Origin: Maylandia zebra
Taxonomy: Eukaryota > Chordata > Actinopteri > Cichliformes > Cichlidae
Assembly (NCBI RefSeq): GCF_041146795.1
Contig: NC_135177.1
Span: 25,486,060-25,550,059, forward strand
DNA: 64,000 nucleotides
Direction of reading: 5' to 3'
The notes under the pieces were generated by a model. That model was not told the DNA's origin and ran no database searches. It saw only the letters and a program-made list of their open reading frames with translations. Below, piece by piece: positions 11,231-23,237 of this stretch. Positions within the stretch are counted from its first letter, which is position 1. Every line of letters starts with the position of its first letter. A program made the position numbers and the translations under genes.

Positions 11231-12269
11231 TTCTACTAAATGTTCACCCTCTCATTTTCTTTTTGCACAGTTAACAAGCAATCAAAAATCAAACAAACAA
11301 ATAAATAAATAACCTGTTTCAGTAAATGTTGTCCTCTATATTTATATGAGTGTTTGGTTTCCCCCCCAAACAACATTTAACAGTAGTAGGAATAGAATAA
11401 TAGAATAGGAAAATATCTCCTATTCCATAAAAGTTGGCTATGGTTTAAAATATGAATAAAAAACAAAATATAATGATGTACAAATCTTCATTTGCACCAT
11501 TTAAAGTATGATTAAAAAATAAGGTCATTTTGAATTTGATGGCAGCAACACATCTTTAAAAAGTTTTCGCTGTGTAGCATCCTGTCTTCAACAACAGTCT
11601 GTAAACATCTGGGAAGAGAAGAGACCAGATTCTGAACTTTTTGGAGGGGAATGTGTTCTCATGTTTTCTGATATATGATTCTACCTGCTCAAGAGACCTG
11701 GTTCTTCTTTGCTGTATTTTATACTTCATGACACTCAAAATTTTTTCAGTTGGTGATATATGAAGCTATGTTATTATGGAGTAACATGATGGAGAACATG
11801 TTTCTGTAAAACATGCATACACCTTTCAGCATTTATGATGCCAGTTTTAAAGTACTTTGGCCCAGAGAAGAAGGCAGTTTTCCTGGATGATGTTCATCAA
11901 TTTTGAGTCACAGTTTTTTCAAATTGATTAACGTCTGCCCATCATTACTTTAAATAAGTCTGCCTCTCTAAGGTGATGTTTTTATACTCAGTTATGTTAC
12001 TGACGTTCCACAAGCATTTTCTTTTAGTACCGCTCAGATCTTCAACATTTTGATGCCCCTGTCCCAAATTTTGAGGTATCGAATGGAGCTGGATCGGCAA
12101 ACGTATGACATGAGAGTACTTAGAAAATTTAGTCAGAAGCCTCTCAGCAGTGTTGGAAATTCAACAACCTGTAGATGTCCCAGGGAGTTTTTGCTTAGAC
12201 CAATGAACAGTGAATTAAATACATGAATAACAATCTTCAGTTCAAAGTGTGACACAATGGGACTTAACT
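11231..12269. other. Non-coding DNA, probably old DNA-transposon sequence
   Basis: 11231-11775 is shared with 60815-61409. The stretch around 11540-12110 (GATGGCAGCAACACATCTTT and onward) resembles a widespread fish interspersed repeat, but neither termini nor target duplication could be defined. No gene seen. Confidence 0.4.
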
Positions 12270-12500
12270 TAGCAATATTTCTTATGTGATAAAAGAGACT
12301 GATGTTACTGAGGGATGATTTACAATAAAACCCAGAGCTTTCATTACCTGAGGCATAAATCTGTCAGGGGAACAAACAAGGACTTCAGTTTTTTGATCAT
12401 TAAAACTGGAGGAAGTTGTCAGCCATCCAACTTTTAATGGAGTCTAAGTTCCTAAATGACTGTAACTGTTCAATCAGAGGAAAGTCAAAGGGGCAGAGTG
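12270..12500 (-). mobile_element. L2-like LINE fragment
   Basis: A short minus-strand RT remnant. The segment around 12380-12440 corresponds to the part of L2-type RTs where LINE copies read QLNQDKTEVLI, and is decayed by stops and frameshifts. No ends or target duplication are visible. Confidence 0.5.
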
Positions 12501-13315
12501 ACTCTGTAAAAGAAGTGGTAAAATGGTTTCATCGTTAATATCAGCTAACAACGAGGCTAAGATAAACATTAAAATATTTCATTGAAGTCCATCTAAATTA
12601 TGTTATGTTGAGGCTTTTTCAAAGGTTTGTATTATATTATATTTAGCTTAAAAACACAAAGTAGAACTATAATTTATAAAAGCTTAAAAGTTGCAGTAAA
12701 AGACCACTAAAAAAATGTTTCATTTCTCTGACATCATGTTGAATATCTACTCAGGTAAAATGACTCAATAATGTCATATATTAAATTTAGAACTTAGTTT
12801 AAGCTTTGTTTACAAAGTATCCAAACTCTGTGGTGCCTCCAGCCTCGTCTTTATATTGGTTATCAGTAAGACCTAAATGTATAAAAGTTCATTGCATTTA
12901 TTATAGTTTTTTTAATCAGTTTTCAAACTCTTTTGTACAGAATGTGTTATGCATTATTAGAGATGTACAAAAACAAGAAAGAAAACTCTCCTCTCAGCTC
13001 ACCTTATTTATTAGACTGGACATGATCAAAGCTGCTGTCCTTTCTCCATAATCTTCATAGAATCATTCTGAGACAGGATGTTTCTAATTTTAGAGATATA
13101 GTGCAAATGCAAGAAAGCTGTTCTACACATTTGTTTAATATGAAGGACGTATCTGGTAATTCCACACAGTGTTATTGGAGGCCAATGCCATCCAAAGTAT
13201 CTGGCTAGGCACCATGTTTTTTAAGAGGTTTTTTTTTAGGGTTTTTAGAGTCAAACAACCTTAATTTCAGGTAAATTTAAAAGCAGGAAATTAGAGGTCA
13301 TCCAGACCTTTATAT
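12501..13315. other. Intergenic AT-rich DNA
   Basis: Nothing recognisable; short frames are unsupported. Confidence 0.4.
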
Positions 13316-13435
13316 AAGTAAGTAAAAGTAAGTAAAATGTATTCATATAGCGCTTTTCACAGATAAAAATCACAAAGTGCTTTACAACACAGGAAATTGG
13401 AATATAAAAACAATATAACAGTAAATAAAACAATG
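13316..13435 (-). mobile_element. LINE 3'-end fragment
   Basis: Contains the ATATAGCGCTTTTCAC and CACAAAGTGCTTTAC pair typical of fish L2-type 3' ends, oriented with the 3' end toward lower coordinates. Decayed and without a coding part. Confidence 0.5.
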
Positions 13436-13599
13436 TAAAACAATAATCTCTGGGCCTTCAGGTCACTTGCTTAGTTTGTGAGAGTTTGTGAGAAACCTTC
13501 TTTTGTTTGGTGTAGTAGTGCTGCTGCCAACAACACTATGTTAAGAGTTTTAATACAATTAAGGGGTTTACCTGATTTGGAAAAAAAAAGTTTATATAT

Positions 13600-14065
13600 A
13601 TATCATTTGACCCAAAGTTCATAAGAGTTGTAGATTTCAGTTCAGCATTCAACACAATCATTCTGCAGCAACTAATAGAAAAACTCAGACACTTGGGAAT
13701 GAAAACTTTAACTTCTAGGTTCCAAGAGTAACACCTTTTCCTGAATGTGGAAAAAACCAAAGGGATTATGGCAGATTTCAGGAACAGTCATTCCCAGCAT
13801 ACCCAACTGAACATCTACTGTGTTGCTGTGTCCAAGAAGGCCTAATCTCTCCTCCACTCCACTAAACTCTTGAATAGCTCCATTCAAGAGGCTGTCAGAA
13901 GACTGAACTCTTTACTGCTTCCCACCTACCCCCCTACCCCCCAACACACTCTCACACAGAAGTTAAATTCTTTTAATGATGCTGAAAGTCTTTGGCACAT
14001 TAATGCAACCATTCCCACCAACAGCATTTTGATTCTCCTGTATGTCCTGTACATGTACCGAAATA
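13600..14065 (+). mobile_element. Decayed Rex1-like LINE fragments
   Basis: Plus-strand RT remnants. 13625-13700 reads approximately VDFSSAFNTIILQQLIEKL, the RT region with the first catalytic Asp context. 13745-13790 reads VEKTKGIMADFRNS. 13850-13930 matches the C-terminal part. The pieces are separated by deletions and frameshifts. Clade is tentative. Confidence 0.55.
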
Positions 14066-14099
14066 TTGACAAAAGGGATAAAGTGAGACTCTAGAGATA

Positions 14100-14867
14100 G
14101 GGTGAGATGGAGGCAGATACTTGACTTGAAAGACAGCAGCTAGAAGAAGAGTAGAGAAGAAGAAGATGACTTGGATCCAATTTTTAACAATGTCCTTGGA
14201 ACATTAAGTAATCTGCTGCACCAGTCCAGAAACCTCAGGGGTAGTTAAATATTCAGGATAAAATTTGACAGTACTGCTTTTCTCAGTGTCTTCAGACAGC
14301 ACAAGGTCTTTGTGTAATCATCCAGATTTTTACAACATGTAGATCGAGTTCAGCATTAAAACATACAGGACCACATTTATGAGTGATAAACTGAAGTAAG
14401 AGCAAGGGCTACAACTTCTGTGTATTAGTTGTATTTATTTTACATTTAATGATCAATAAGAAGACACAGAGCTTTATCAAAATAGTAGCAACTACATAAT
14501 TCAAATGTCAGAAAACCTTAATATTTATTGTTGTAGACTAATAATTTATAAACAATCTTCATATGTTCTGTTAAAATATTTTCATAATGACCAAAAAAAT
14601 ATTACAACCAACAAACTAACAAAAAAACAAAACCTTTTGTCTTCCTGGAGCAGATAGAGGCTTCACAAATGTTTCATCTGCAGGACAAGAAAAAATATAC
14701 AACTTATTCTAGTAAACAGTTTATAAACTGCATGCAAGTGGACATTAACTTTTAACAATAATGGAAAAATGACAGATTTTTATACAGAGAAAAAAATCTT
14801 TCACTCTTTTCTTCATTGTATAAGGTATTCTTTCTTAATAAAGCACAACAGTGAATTTAATACTTAC
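14100..14867. other. Downstream flank and 3' UTR of gene B
   Basis: AT-rich. A 3' UTR exon of gene B probably begins at 14677 (minus acceptor CCTGCAG), fed by the donor at 14867-14866. The layout parallels gene A. Confidence 0.4.
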
Positions 14868-14915
14868 CTTAAAATGTAAATGTAAACAAAGAGCTCAAAT
14901 TTTCTTGTCATATGG

Positions 14916-17900
14916 TTAAGTGTTCTCATACACATGTTCTCCTGGTCAAAAATAACAGATTTTGATACAGTAATTTTATTTATACTTTCTTTATTTTGCT
15001 ATTTAAAATGTACAAGTTAAATGTATATTAAAATATTACTCACCTGTATTTTGTGTCTGTGGATTTTTGTTGGTTCTAAATATAATAAATGAAGCATATA
15101 TCAAAGTCTGTCCACAAAGTTACACAAAACTGTAACACTAAACATTTACATTTATTTAAATGACAAAGACTTGTTTGTTTAAACAAACAGTGCACTGAAA
15201 TACTTGCACCTCTGTGGTTATTTCATGAAATGATATGATGTTAAATGAATTACATGTAACACTGATAAGTTACGCTTATGTACCAAAGGTGTTTAGAAGT
15301 GGACTGAACACACAGATTTCAAGAGTAATAAAACCATTGAGAAATTATCCACCTACCTTCGCCTATAAAAGTAGTATCCTACACCACAAGCAACAGCAAC
15401 GATGGCAAAACATGCGATTACAATTCCAGCGATACAACCTGCAGCACATTCTGATGATTGATCTGGGGAAGTTCAAATAGAGATAAAATAAAGATGACAC
15501 AAAGTTGTCTCACCATCTCAAAACTTTCCAATAATTTCTCTCTTTGTTTATTTTCATAATTGAACAGGTTTCAGAGGACTTTTGGTCAGTGCATTGCTGT
15601 CTTTGTCTGGAGAGCACTTGTATTTGTCAAAATGATGAATTCACTGTGTAGTTTCAGCAAATATTTGCTGAAGATTCATGTTTTGATAAAGGGTAGTTAA
15701 GTGTTAGGATACATTTCCAAAATTTAGTTCATAGAAAACATTAAAACTCCAGGAAACGTACATCATTTAAACTATCAGTGGTACCATACTATACGCACAC
15801 TGCAACATCCAACAGTATCAGTGCACACAGGTACCTGTCACAGTAAAACCATACACTACTCATGATGATGCTCTCACAGTTACATTATTCCACGCTTTAA
15901 AGGTGTGCTTCCTTCTCTCAGAAAAGAGAGACTGGAGCACAAAAACCTCTATTTTTATGTAGTCAACCTTATTGTTAATAATCTGTCCCATTAAAGAATG
16001 AAGTCAATCAGATTGTGTGGATTTAGAAGAGCAGGTCAAATTTAACCCCTCTGTAAATTTCCACCTTACTGCAGCTTGTATGTTCCAGAGATTTCAGGTG
16101 CTATGTTGTTGGGGGGAATTTTCCCTTGGTAGGGTCCCCCAAGGCAAATTGGTCCTGGGTAATGGATTCTGACAACATCTATGAGGAATAAATAAGAAGA
16201 AGCACTCGGAGAGTGCATTGCAGCTCACTCTCTGGCAGTAGTTACTTTAAAGGCAATAGTATTATAATTTTTAATAAATTACATTTTGTTTTCCTTGTTC
16301 TTTTAAATCTACTTTAAGAAGTTTGTAGTGCAGTACAAATCAGATATGGGTGGCATGATAGATGTTTACATTGATTACAGAAACATTATGGAGGAGTAGG
16401 TAATGGAAAATAATATTTTTTAAAAATAGACATGAATAATTTGAGCTTATTATATATTATTATACTACAATATTTCTAACTAACCAGGTACTGCTTCCTC
16501 TCATCTAGTATAGTGAGGGCGTACTATGAACATCTGGCAGAGTTCCTAGTCCACAAGATCTTGAATTCTCCCCTCTAGTAGAGCTTTGATTGCGTTACAA
16601 TTTAGGCTGGAAACATTGAGTCAAAGCGGACCATGCTCCACACCACCATTGCTGAGCTGGCTGCATTGAGCAGTGACTACAAGGTCCTTGGACTATCCTG
16701 CATCCACTAGGAGATCCTGTGGGGGGTGTTCCACTTTGGTGGCTTCAGGATTTCATGTTTGTTTTTTGTGGAGGATGTGGCTCTGCTGTATTCATCAGCT
16801 ATTGACCTCCATCTTGCACTGGAGCTATTCGTAGCTTAGTATGAATGAGAATCAGCATCTCCAAATCTGAATCTTGAGTCTCAGACTGAATCCACGCAGC
16901 ATCCACAGAGATGTGGACACTGTATGGTCTGCAGGGGTAAAGAGAGAGCTGAGTGTGAAAGGGAAGGTGATGATTTACCATTCATTCAGCCTTTCTATCC
17001 TTATCTATGATCACAAACTCTTGTACGGTGTACATTTTAGGACATCCTCAATGATACAAGCAGCAGAAATAAGCATTAAAAGAAATGAGCATTTGAATAG
17101 GATGCCTCATTGATGCCACGTAGGAAAAAGGTTTTGGGCTTGTCCTACTGGAGGAGGCCTGGGGCAAGACCCAGGACTCACTGGAGAGATTATATCACTT
17201 GGCTGGCTTGGGAACAACTCATTCCCCTAAAGGAATGAGCACTATTGAAAATGAATGAACATGAACAGCTGGATAGAAGTCAAATTTAAGGTGTCTTTGA
17301 TATTGATATGGATCTTTTTTGGAGCTCCAATTTGAACATTTTCTGGTCCATCTACATAGTAAAGTAATACAAACAATAAATGTGTTCATTGCATTTAAAA
17401 AAAAAAAAACATTGCTTGATTAAATATGTTGTCCGTGGTGCCAATATTGTAGTTCAATATTGTATGACCATACGTGTGAACAGTGTAAACTGAACAGCAT
17501 GTTACTTACAGTTAAAAATCAGAACATATTTAACTCCATCACTGCTGACAGGGTTGCTGATATTACAAAAATATTCTCCTTCGTCTTTCTTCTTCAAAAT
17601 GTTAAAAGTCAAAACTCTGTTATTGTCAGAAAGGGTCATGTTGTCAGTCAGGGTCAGTTTGGAGCCATCCTTCATCCAGTTTCTTGTAAAGACTGAGCCA
17701 GAAGCCTCACAGGTTAAGCTGACAGAAGTCCCCACAGCTGGCAGGTTTGTTGAAGATTTAAGCAAGATTGAAGCACCTGATATTTTCTCTGTTTGCCAAG
17801 AGACAGATTTTTAAGAAAGAAAATGCACATACAGGTTAGAAACTAACAGATGAAAGACAGGTTTATCTGCTTGCTGGTGATGCTGACAAGACAGAACAAG

Positions 17901-20900
17901 ACTGTGTGATCCTGTGTCAAAACATGTAAAGCTGAGTATTGCTAAATATTATTACTCTTTATCGTTACATCCTGATGATATGGTTCTTTAGCTTAACTAT
18001 GTTGTAGCAATGATGACTGGCAATGCTCTGAGACGTCAGAAATGAACTAAAGGCTTTTTAACGTTTTTGGTGGCTTACACAAAATGTTGTAATGTTAGGC
18101 TACTCGCGTATAGCTCAATGTATTTTGTTTGTGTTGTAAATTCTTCGTTCTACCCAAGTTTCTTTTCCTACGAGCTATTTATCTCTTCTGCATGAGAAAA
18201 AATATCAGAAGTTTTCTCCTTTCATTTTTCCCCCACAAATGTTTTTTTTAAATATATGAAAGTATTATCTGAGCAAAGTAGTTGCAGAGAATGCGTAAAT
18301 CATACATTTTTAACAGTAAATCAGACTTACCCAGTACAGTGATGGCTGAAGGCTGAGATGTTTGAGATCTCAGAGTTTTGCTGTTAAAGGCCTGACATCT
18401 GTAGTTTCCACTCTGACTCATATGAACATTCATCAGTCTGAGCTCTGATCCAGTATCAGGCAGCTGATCTCCATTCAGAAACCAGTTAAACTGGGCAGGA
18501 GGTCTGGATCCAACTGAGCAGGTGAGGCTGATGTCTGACCCCACAGCAAAGTATCCTTGTGATGGAGATAAGATCAAATTTATATTTTCTGGGCCATCTA
18601 AATGTAGAAGGAACAGAGAAAATTTTTATTGTATAAAAAATGTATAAGTATATTACATTCATTTTTCCTTTGTTAAAGGAAATTATTTAACACAACTATA
18701 TTGCTCCACATTAGGTTACCAGAAAAAAACAAACACCTTATCCATCCATCTTTTTATTTGCTTATCAGACACATCTAATATTCTGAAATCTTAAATGATA
18801 TCACACTAACATCTATGATGTTTGTGTGCAGATGTTTTCAGATAAATTACTGAGCATTTACTTTAGTAACTCACAGCTGATGGAGAGGTTTACTGGATCA
18901 CTGGTACCAAAACTGACAGGATTGGACACATTACACCTGAATGGTCCCTGGTCAAAGCGGGTCACAGTGATTATAGTCAGACTGGAGCCTCCATCAGTGA
19001 GCTGAACTCTGTCACTTGCTGTAACCTCAGAGCTGCCGTTCAACCAGAGGAAAGAGAGAGAGGATCCAGAGGCAGAGCAGGACAGAGAGACAGAACCACT
19101 GAACTCAACCAAGTCTGTGCTGCTGGAAGTTACCGACACATTGGAGACTTTCTCTGTGAAAGAAAAACAAAATAGTTTCATTGTTGGCATCAACAATAGA
19201 AAGTAAGCATTAAAATGATTGAAATCCAATTCTAGCTAAACCATGTCATGACAAGGATTGTATATTATATAAATAACCTCAAAAGAAGAAATAAGCAAAA
19301 ATATATTTATCATTAAAACAATTAAAGAAGTACTGTACCAATCAAAACCTTGAAATACTTTCATTCTCATAATTTAAATATCTGCTGCCTTTAAGTGACT
19401 ATTCTGCACAGAGTAAATTAGACAAATGGAGTCCTCAGACTAATCTTTACAATATGCTGGTCAATACTACATTTAAATAAGCCATTCAGTTTCTTACAGC
19501 CACTTTGTAAAGTTTGTAATATCACAATCTGAATAATATCACAAATTATTGCAAGAATGCAGAACAACACATAACAAAAATGTACTAATAATTCCAGGTA
19601 TTTTTGCACGTTTAATATAATGTAAACTTGTTTAAATATTGCAGAAAAAAATTACACTGTTGGATTTCAATATCTGCTCACCGTGTATCTCCAAAGTTGT
19701 ACGTCCAAAATGGTTTGTGCCATCAGCTTGTGTAATGCTAACACTGTATTCTCCAATGTCATTCAGAGTGAGACTCCTGAGCTCCAGAGACCCAGTAGAT
19801 GGGAAGAAGGTGATCCTACCTTCATACTCTGGTCCAGTATTGTTTGCTAAGTTAGTTGAGGTGATTATAACCTTAGAGAAATTTAACTTCCAGTCCACAA
19901 TTAGAAACTGTGTTTCTGTTGGAGTCAGTGTTGTGGTGAACATCACCTTTTCTCCTACAGCTGCATTCAGTGGACCATCAGGCAACACACCAGCTCCTTC
20001 AGTGAAAACTGCAGGAGACAAATAGAAAAGTACATAAAACATATGTCAGTCAAACAAATAAAACAATTGTGGAATAAATGCAATGAAATACGGCAAAGCT
20101 GCGGAGTTCACCTTATTTTCATTAGAGGTTGAGCTTTTCCAGATAATACCGCACATATTTCTGATCGAGTTTCAGGAACTCACACAGTAAACGTGTGGTT
20201 ATTAAAACAGTTAACCAGCTGTTGCTTTCAGTGAATTGCTGCTGCTCTAAGTCTTTGGCAAACATCCAAAGGAAAATATAACCTTTTGTAAAGAGACAAT
20301 AAGTTCTACTGAACATCATAATTTTTGAGACTTACCTGCAAATGCCACTAAGACAATAAGAAGCTATAGTAACAAAGCCATTAATTAAATATCTGTGAAG
20401 AGTGCAGCTAGGAATGTTCAACTATCAAACTGACCACGAACCTACTGACTCAATATGGTAAATGAAACTCTACTTAACCCTTTAAACCCTTAAGTATTAA
20501 CAAGGTGCAGTGTCAGTTTCACATGCAAGTAGAGTCATAGACTTTTTTATAAGCTGATCCACTAGAAAACTTGCACGATGCCTCCCTCATGTGGTGTAAC
20601 TGTGTTAGTGCAAGATATAAACTTTTTGAAGTTAATATAAAGATGTTGACGTGGAGTCACAGGATGTTTTTCCGAGTAATACAATTACTGTATGTGATCA
20701 GCACTTAATAACGGCCCAGCAGACTGTTACTGTTGTTCGCAGAATCCCAGATGAGCCATCAGGCTTTTCTGAAATGCTTATCCAACTAAGAGTCACACAC
20801 ATAAGAGGCTCAAAAGTGTAATAATCTAAGTTGTGATATGACAGAGAAACAAAAACAAGACACTATCACAGAAGACGAGATCAGAAACTGTATTTGATGA

Positions 20901-22138
20901 CTGACACTTTAAAGACCTTGTACATGAGCAGAAGGATTTTAAATTTGATTCTGGATTTAACAGGGAGCCAGTGAAAGGAAGCCAATATAGGTGAAATATG
21001 CTCTCTCTTTCCTAGTCCCTGTTGGTACTCTCACTGCAGCATTTTGGATAAACTGAACGTTGTTCTGGGAGTTCTGAGGACATCGTGACAATAACAAGTT
21101 ACACTAGTTCAGACTAGAAGTAATAAATAAAAATTCTAAATAAAAATACAAAGCTGCCTCTGGCTGCATCAGCTACAGAGGCCTGGCTAGCTATGGGTTG
21201 TTGTTTTTTTTTAAATACTCTATAGAGTATTTAAAAGTAGAACGGGAGGGAGAGCCTTCAGCTTTCAGGCTCCTCTTCTATAGAACCAGCTTCCATAGAA
21301 GGGATTTGTTTACTTTTAAGATTAGGCTTAAAACTTTCCTTTTTGCTAAAGCATATAGTTAGGGCTGGATCAGGTTATCCAGAATCCTCCCTTAGTTATG
21401 CTGCAATAGGTTCAGGCTTCTAGGGGATTCCTATGATGCATTGAGTATTTCTTCTTCAGTCACCTTTCTTACTGACTATGTGTTAATAGACCTCTCTGCA
21501 CTGAATCATTACTGGTTATTAATCTCTGGCTCTCTTCCACAGCATGTCTTTTATCCTGTCTTCCTTTTCTCACCCCAACCAGTCACAGCAGATTGCCACC
21601 CCTCTCTAAGCTTGGTTCTGCTGGAGGTTTCTTCCTTCCCACTGTCGCCAAGGTGCTTGCTTAAAGGGGTCATATGAGTGTTGGGGTTTACTGTAGGGTC
21701 TACCTTATAATATAAAGCGTCTTGAGGCTACTGTATAAATAAAATTGAGTAAAATTGAATTGAATTGAACTGAATTGAATTGAAGTTTTTATAAGGATTG
21801 TGGCTCAGAGTTTAAGTATACCATCAGTCTACAAACTGACTTCTTATCAAACTGATCCATGTTATCTGAGCAGGAAAAACGTATTCCTGTGTGCAATTTT
21901 CAGGTTACACATAGTTAAACATGAACTAGAAGTATTCAACAGATATATCAAAGACTGCAATATAATGTTATTCAAACAAATTATTTGAGGACATATTAAA
22001 AGTAAAAATTAGGAAGTAAAACTTGAAAGTAATATGAGCAGACAGAGTTTTTTCTGCTTCATCGAGCACTGAAAGCTCACCTGAGATGGAACCGAAAATG
22101 AAGAAGTATATCAGAAGTATATCAGAAAATGTTTCCAT
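14916..22138 (-). CDS. CEACAM-like Ig-superfamily receptor, gene B
   Basis: Paralogue of gene A. Exons: leader 22138-22081 (METFSD type), N domain 20008-19682, Ig 19153-18875, Ig 18597-18331, Ig 17788-17510, TM 15462-15357 ([20 protein letters not shown]), tail 15075-15044, final exon 14941-14916. The listed Ig exons are open with GT-AG borders. A fifth Ig exon is broken (see 15839-17351), but phase-1 borders let splicing skip it; the product would be about 457 aa. The N domain again lacks both cysteines (VMFTTTL, GEYSV). The tail ends VYENT then TAA, shorter than gene A's but retaining the YxN tyrosine. The leader is uncertain: the nearer MALLLQ-type leader (20336-20381) has a stop, so I used the intact METF leader 2.1 kb further up. 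Expression would decide. Confidence 0.75.
15839..17351 (-). pseudogene. Broken membrane-proximal Ig exon of gene B
   Basis: Homologous to gene A's fifth Ig exon (4671-4928). The 3' part (15839 to about 16090, donor CAG-GTACC) keeps TTTAATGGGACAG but loses the Trp codon, is frameshifted, and has the second Cys codon changed (TTTAAAGCGTGG). The 5' part, with the ATGGACCAG start and its acceptor, lies at 17270-17351. About 1.2 kb of LINE-derived DNA sits between. The stretch resembling CAGGTCAAATTTAA occurs at both junctions, suggesting a duplicated target or a second partial exon. Confidence 0.65.
16105..17260 (+). mobile_element. Degenerate RTE-type (Rex3-like) LINE fragment
   Basis: Plus-strand remnant with recognisable RT text: GGTGGCTTCAGGATTTCATG, then TTTGTGGAGGATGTGGC where active copies have a DD pair, then ATGAGAATCAGCATCTCCAA, and a 3' region with GTCCTACTGGAGGAGGCCTG. 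Many stops and deletions. It interrupts gene B's fifth Ig exon. The 5' limit (about 16105-16500) is not clear; the clade is assigned by resemblance. Confidence 0.6.
20336..20381 (-). pseudogene. MALLLQ-type leader exon of gene B with stop codon
   Basis: A 46-nt exon in the position and phase of a first exon, 328 bp upstream of the N-domain exon. Codon 6 is TAG, where the copies at 31530 and 51789-51834 have CAG (Gln). Otherwise it retains the ATG, the hydrophobic stretch and the GTAAGT donor. As read it cannot supply a signal peptide. Confidence 0.8.
20885..21196 (-). mobile_element. L2/Maui-like LINE fragment
   Basis: Minus-strand C-terminal RT text (region corresponding to LxWLPV...FKVLLLMYKV), decayed. 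Present in both inverted arms, so the insertion predates the inversion-duplication. Confidence 0.6.
21200..21784 (+). mobile_element. L2/Maui-like LINE 3' end
   Basis: Plus-strand 3' part: end of the RT, then a long 3' UTR containing CTTGGTTCTGCTGGAGGTTT and CTTCCCACTGTCGCCAAG, then a TATAAAGCG segment and a (GAATT)n tail at about 21755-21784. It abuts the inner end of the left inverted arm and is not in the right arm. Confidence 0.7.
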
Positions 22139-22290
22139 TTCTAAAGCAGTCCTTCACTCTTTGCCTTTCCCTTTGCTGATACCAGTACATGAATGTTCAT
22201 TCAGTATATAGTGTCATAAGGAAGTAATGTTGTTATTCTGAAAGGTTAAACTTCATGAACTTGTTAATCATTAACATAGCTTTCTACCAA
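22139..22290 (-). promoter_or_regulatory. Putative gene B promoter (METF-class block)
   Basis: Same block as upstream of gene A. AGGAAGTAA at 22219-22227, 81 bp from the leader ATG. Function inferred from conservation. Confidence 0.4.
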
Positions 22291-22867
22291 ATGTTTATTG
22301 TTTGCTTCTGTACTGTAACAGCAGTCCAATATGGAGGTGTCACTTGGAAGAATTCAACATGATTTATTGTCAGACAGAATTTGCAAGAATGAAATCTATT
22401 TGCCAATTAGGCTCCAATGACCCATCATGGCAGAACAGAATCCCAGTAGTGATAGAATTCAAGACAGAGTCTAGACGCAGTTGGTGGCGAAGATCAACCA
22501 ATATCATGGCAAAAAATACAATAGACACGCCGGTGCGCTGTGTCCATTCATGCTATGCCTCTTGTTGAGAACAATAGATTAATGAATATACATTAGAGTT
22601 AAAGAGACTATAGTTTGGGATTGCATGTAATATTGCAATATGGCAATTACTGTGTGAAATAATACAAGTAGAGGAGATTCCTGGAATTGGAACAAAGAAC
22701 TGGGTTGCAGAACAGCCAACCCCCACCACCAGGACAGGAAGCCACAGGTACAAGCCTGGGGGAGGACAACCCCAGGGTGAAGCGCAGTGAGAGTAGTGGA
22801 AGACTACTGAGGAGGGCTGCCAAAGGGCAACACCCCCCCTTACTCTATAAAGGTGTGTGAGGAATAG
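22291..22867. other. Duplicated upstream block, then unassigned DNA
   Basis: 22295-22560 matches 9100-9340 and 53090-53330 in outline. 22600-22860 is GC-richer and unassigned. No gene. Confidence 0.4.
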
Positions 22868-23237
22868 GGCTGCCACAAACGATTATTTTGATAGTCGACT
22901 AGTCACCGATTATTTTTGCGATTAGTCGACTAATCAGATCATGCATCCATTGGACGTACAACGTACAGCTTATTGCACCAGCATGCATCTGCTCTTATAT
23001 AACTATCATTAGCTTAAAGATTTAAGTGTTTAAGGTATGTGCTAACTAAAAATAAAGACAAGATGATAGTTTATTGAATTTAAATGAAATTTGCAGATTG
23101 TTTCAGTGCAGTTTAATAAATGCAGCTGTCTGCTCCTTGCTATCTAAAATATAACAGGACACCGGAGTATATTCTCAAGCATCTCACACTTCTGATAATC
23201 AGTTGTCTGCTTGACATTTATTCAGCTGTGTAAAAAC

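Larger units (their letters stand above)
18320..21196 (-). repeat. Left arm of large inverted repeat
   Basis: Reverse-complement match to about 30713-33490, covering three Ig exons, the MALLLQ leader, its upstream region and a LINE fragment. The inner edge is at GCTATGGG (about 21196), the outer edge just beyond the third Ig exon's donor (about 18320). Differences seen by eye are scattered substitutions and small indels. Confidence 0.85.

Noticed and set aside
19639..20025. Plus-strand frames opposite the N-domain exons (also at 8072, 31886 and 51143)
   Set aside because: Antisense shadows of Ig exons; conserved only because the exons are.
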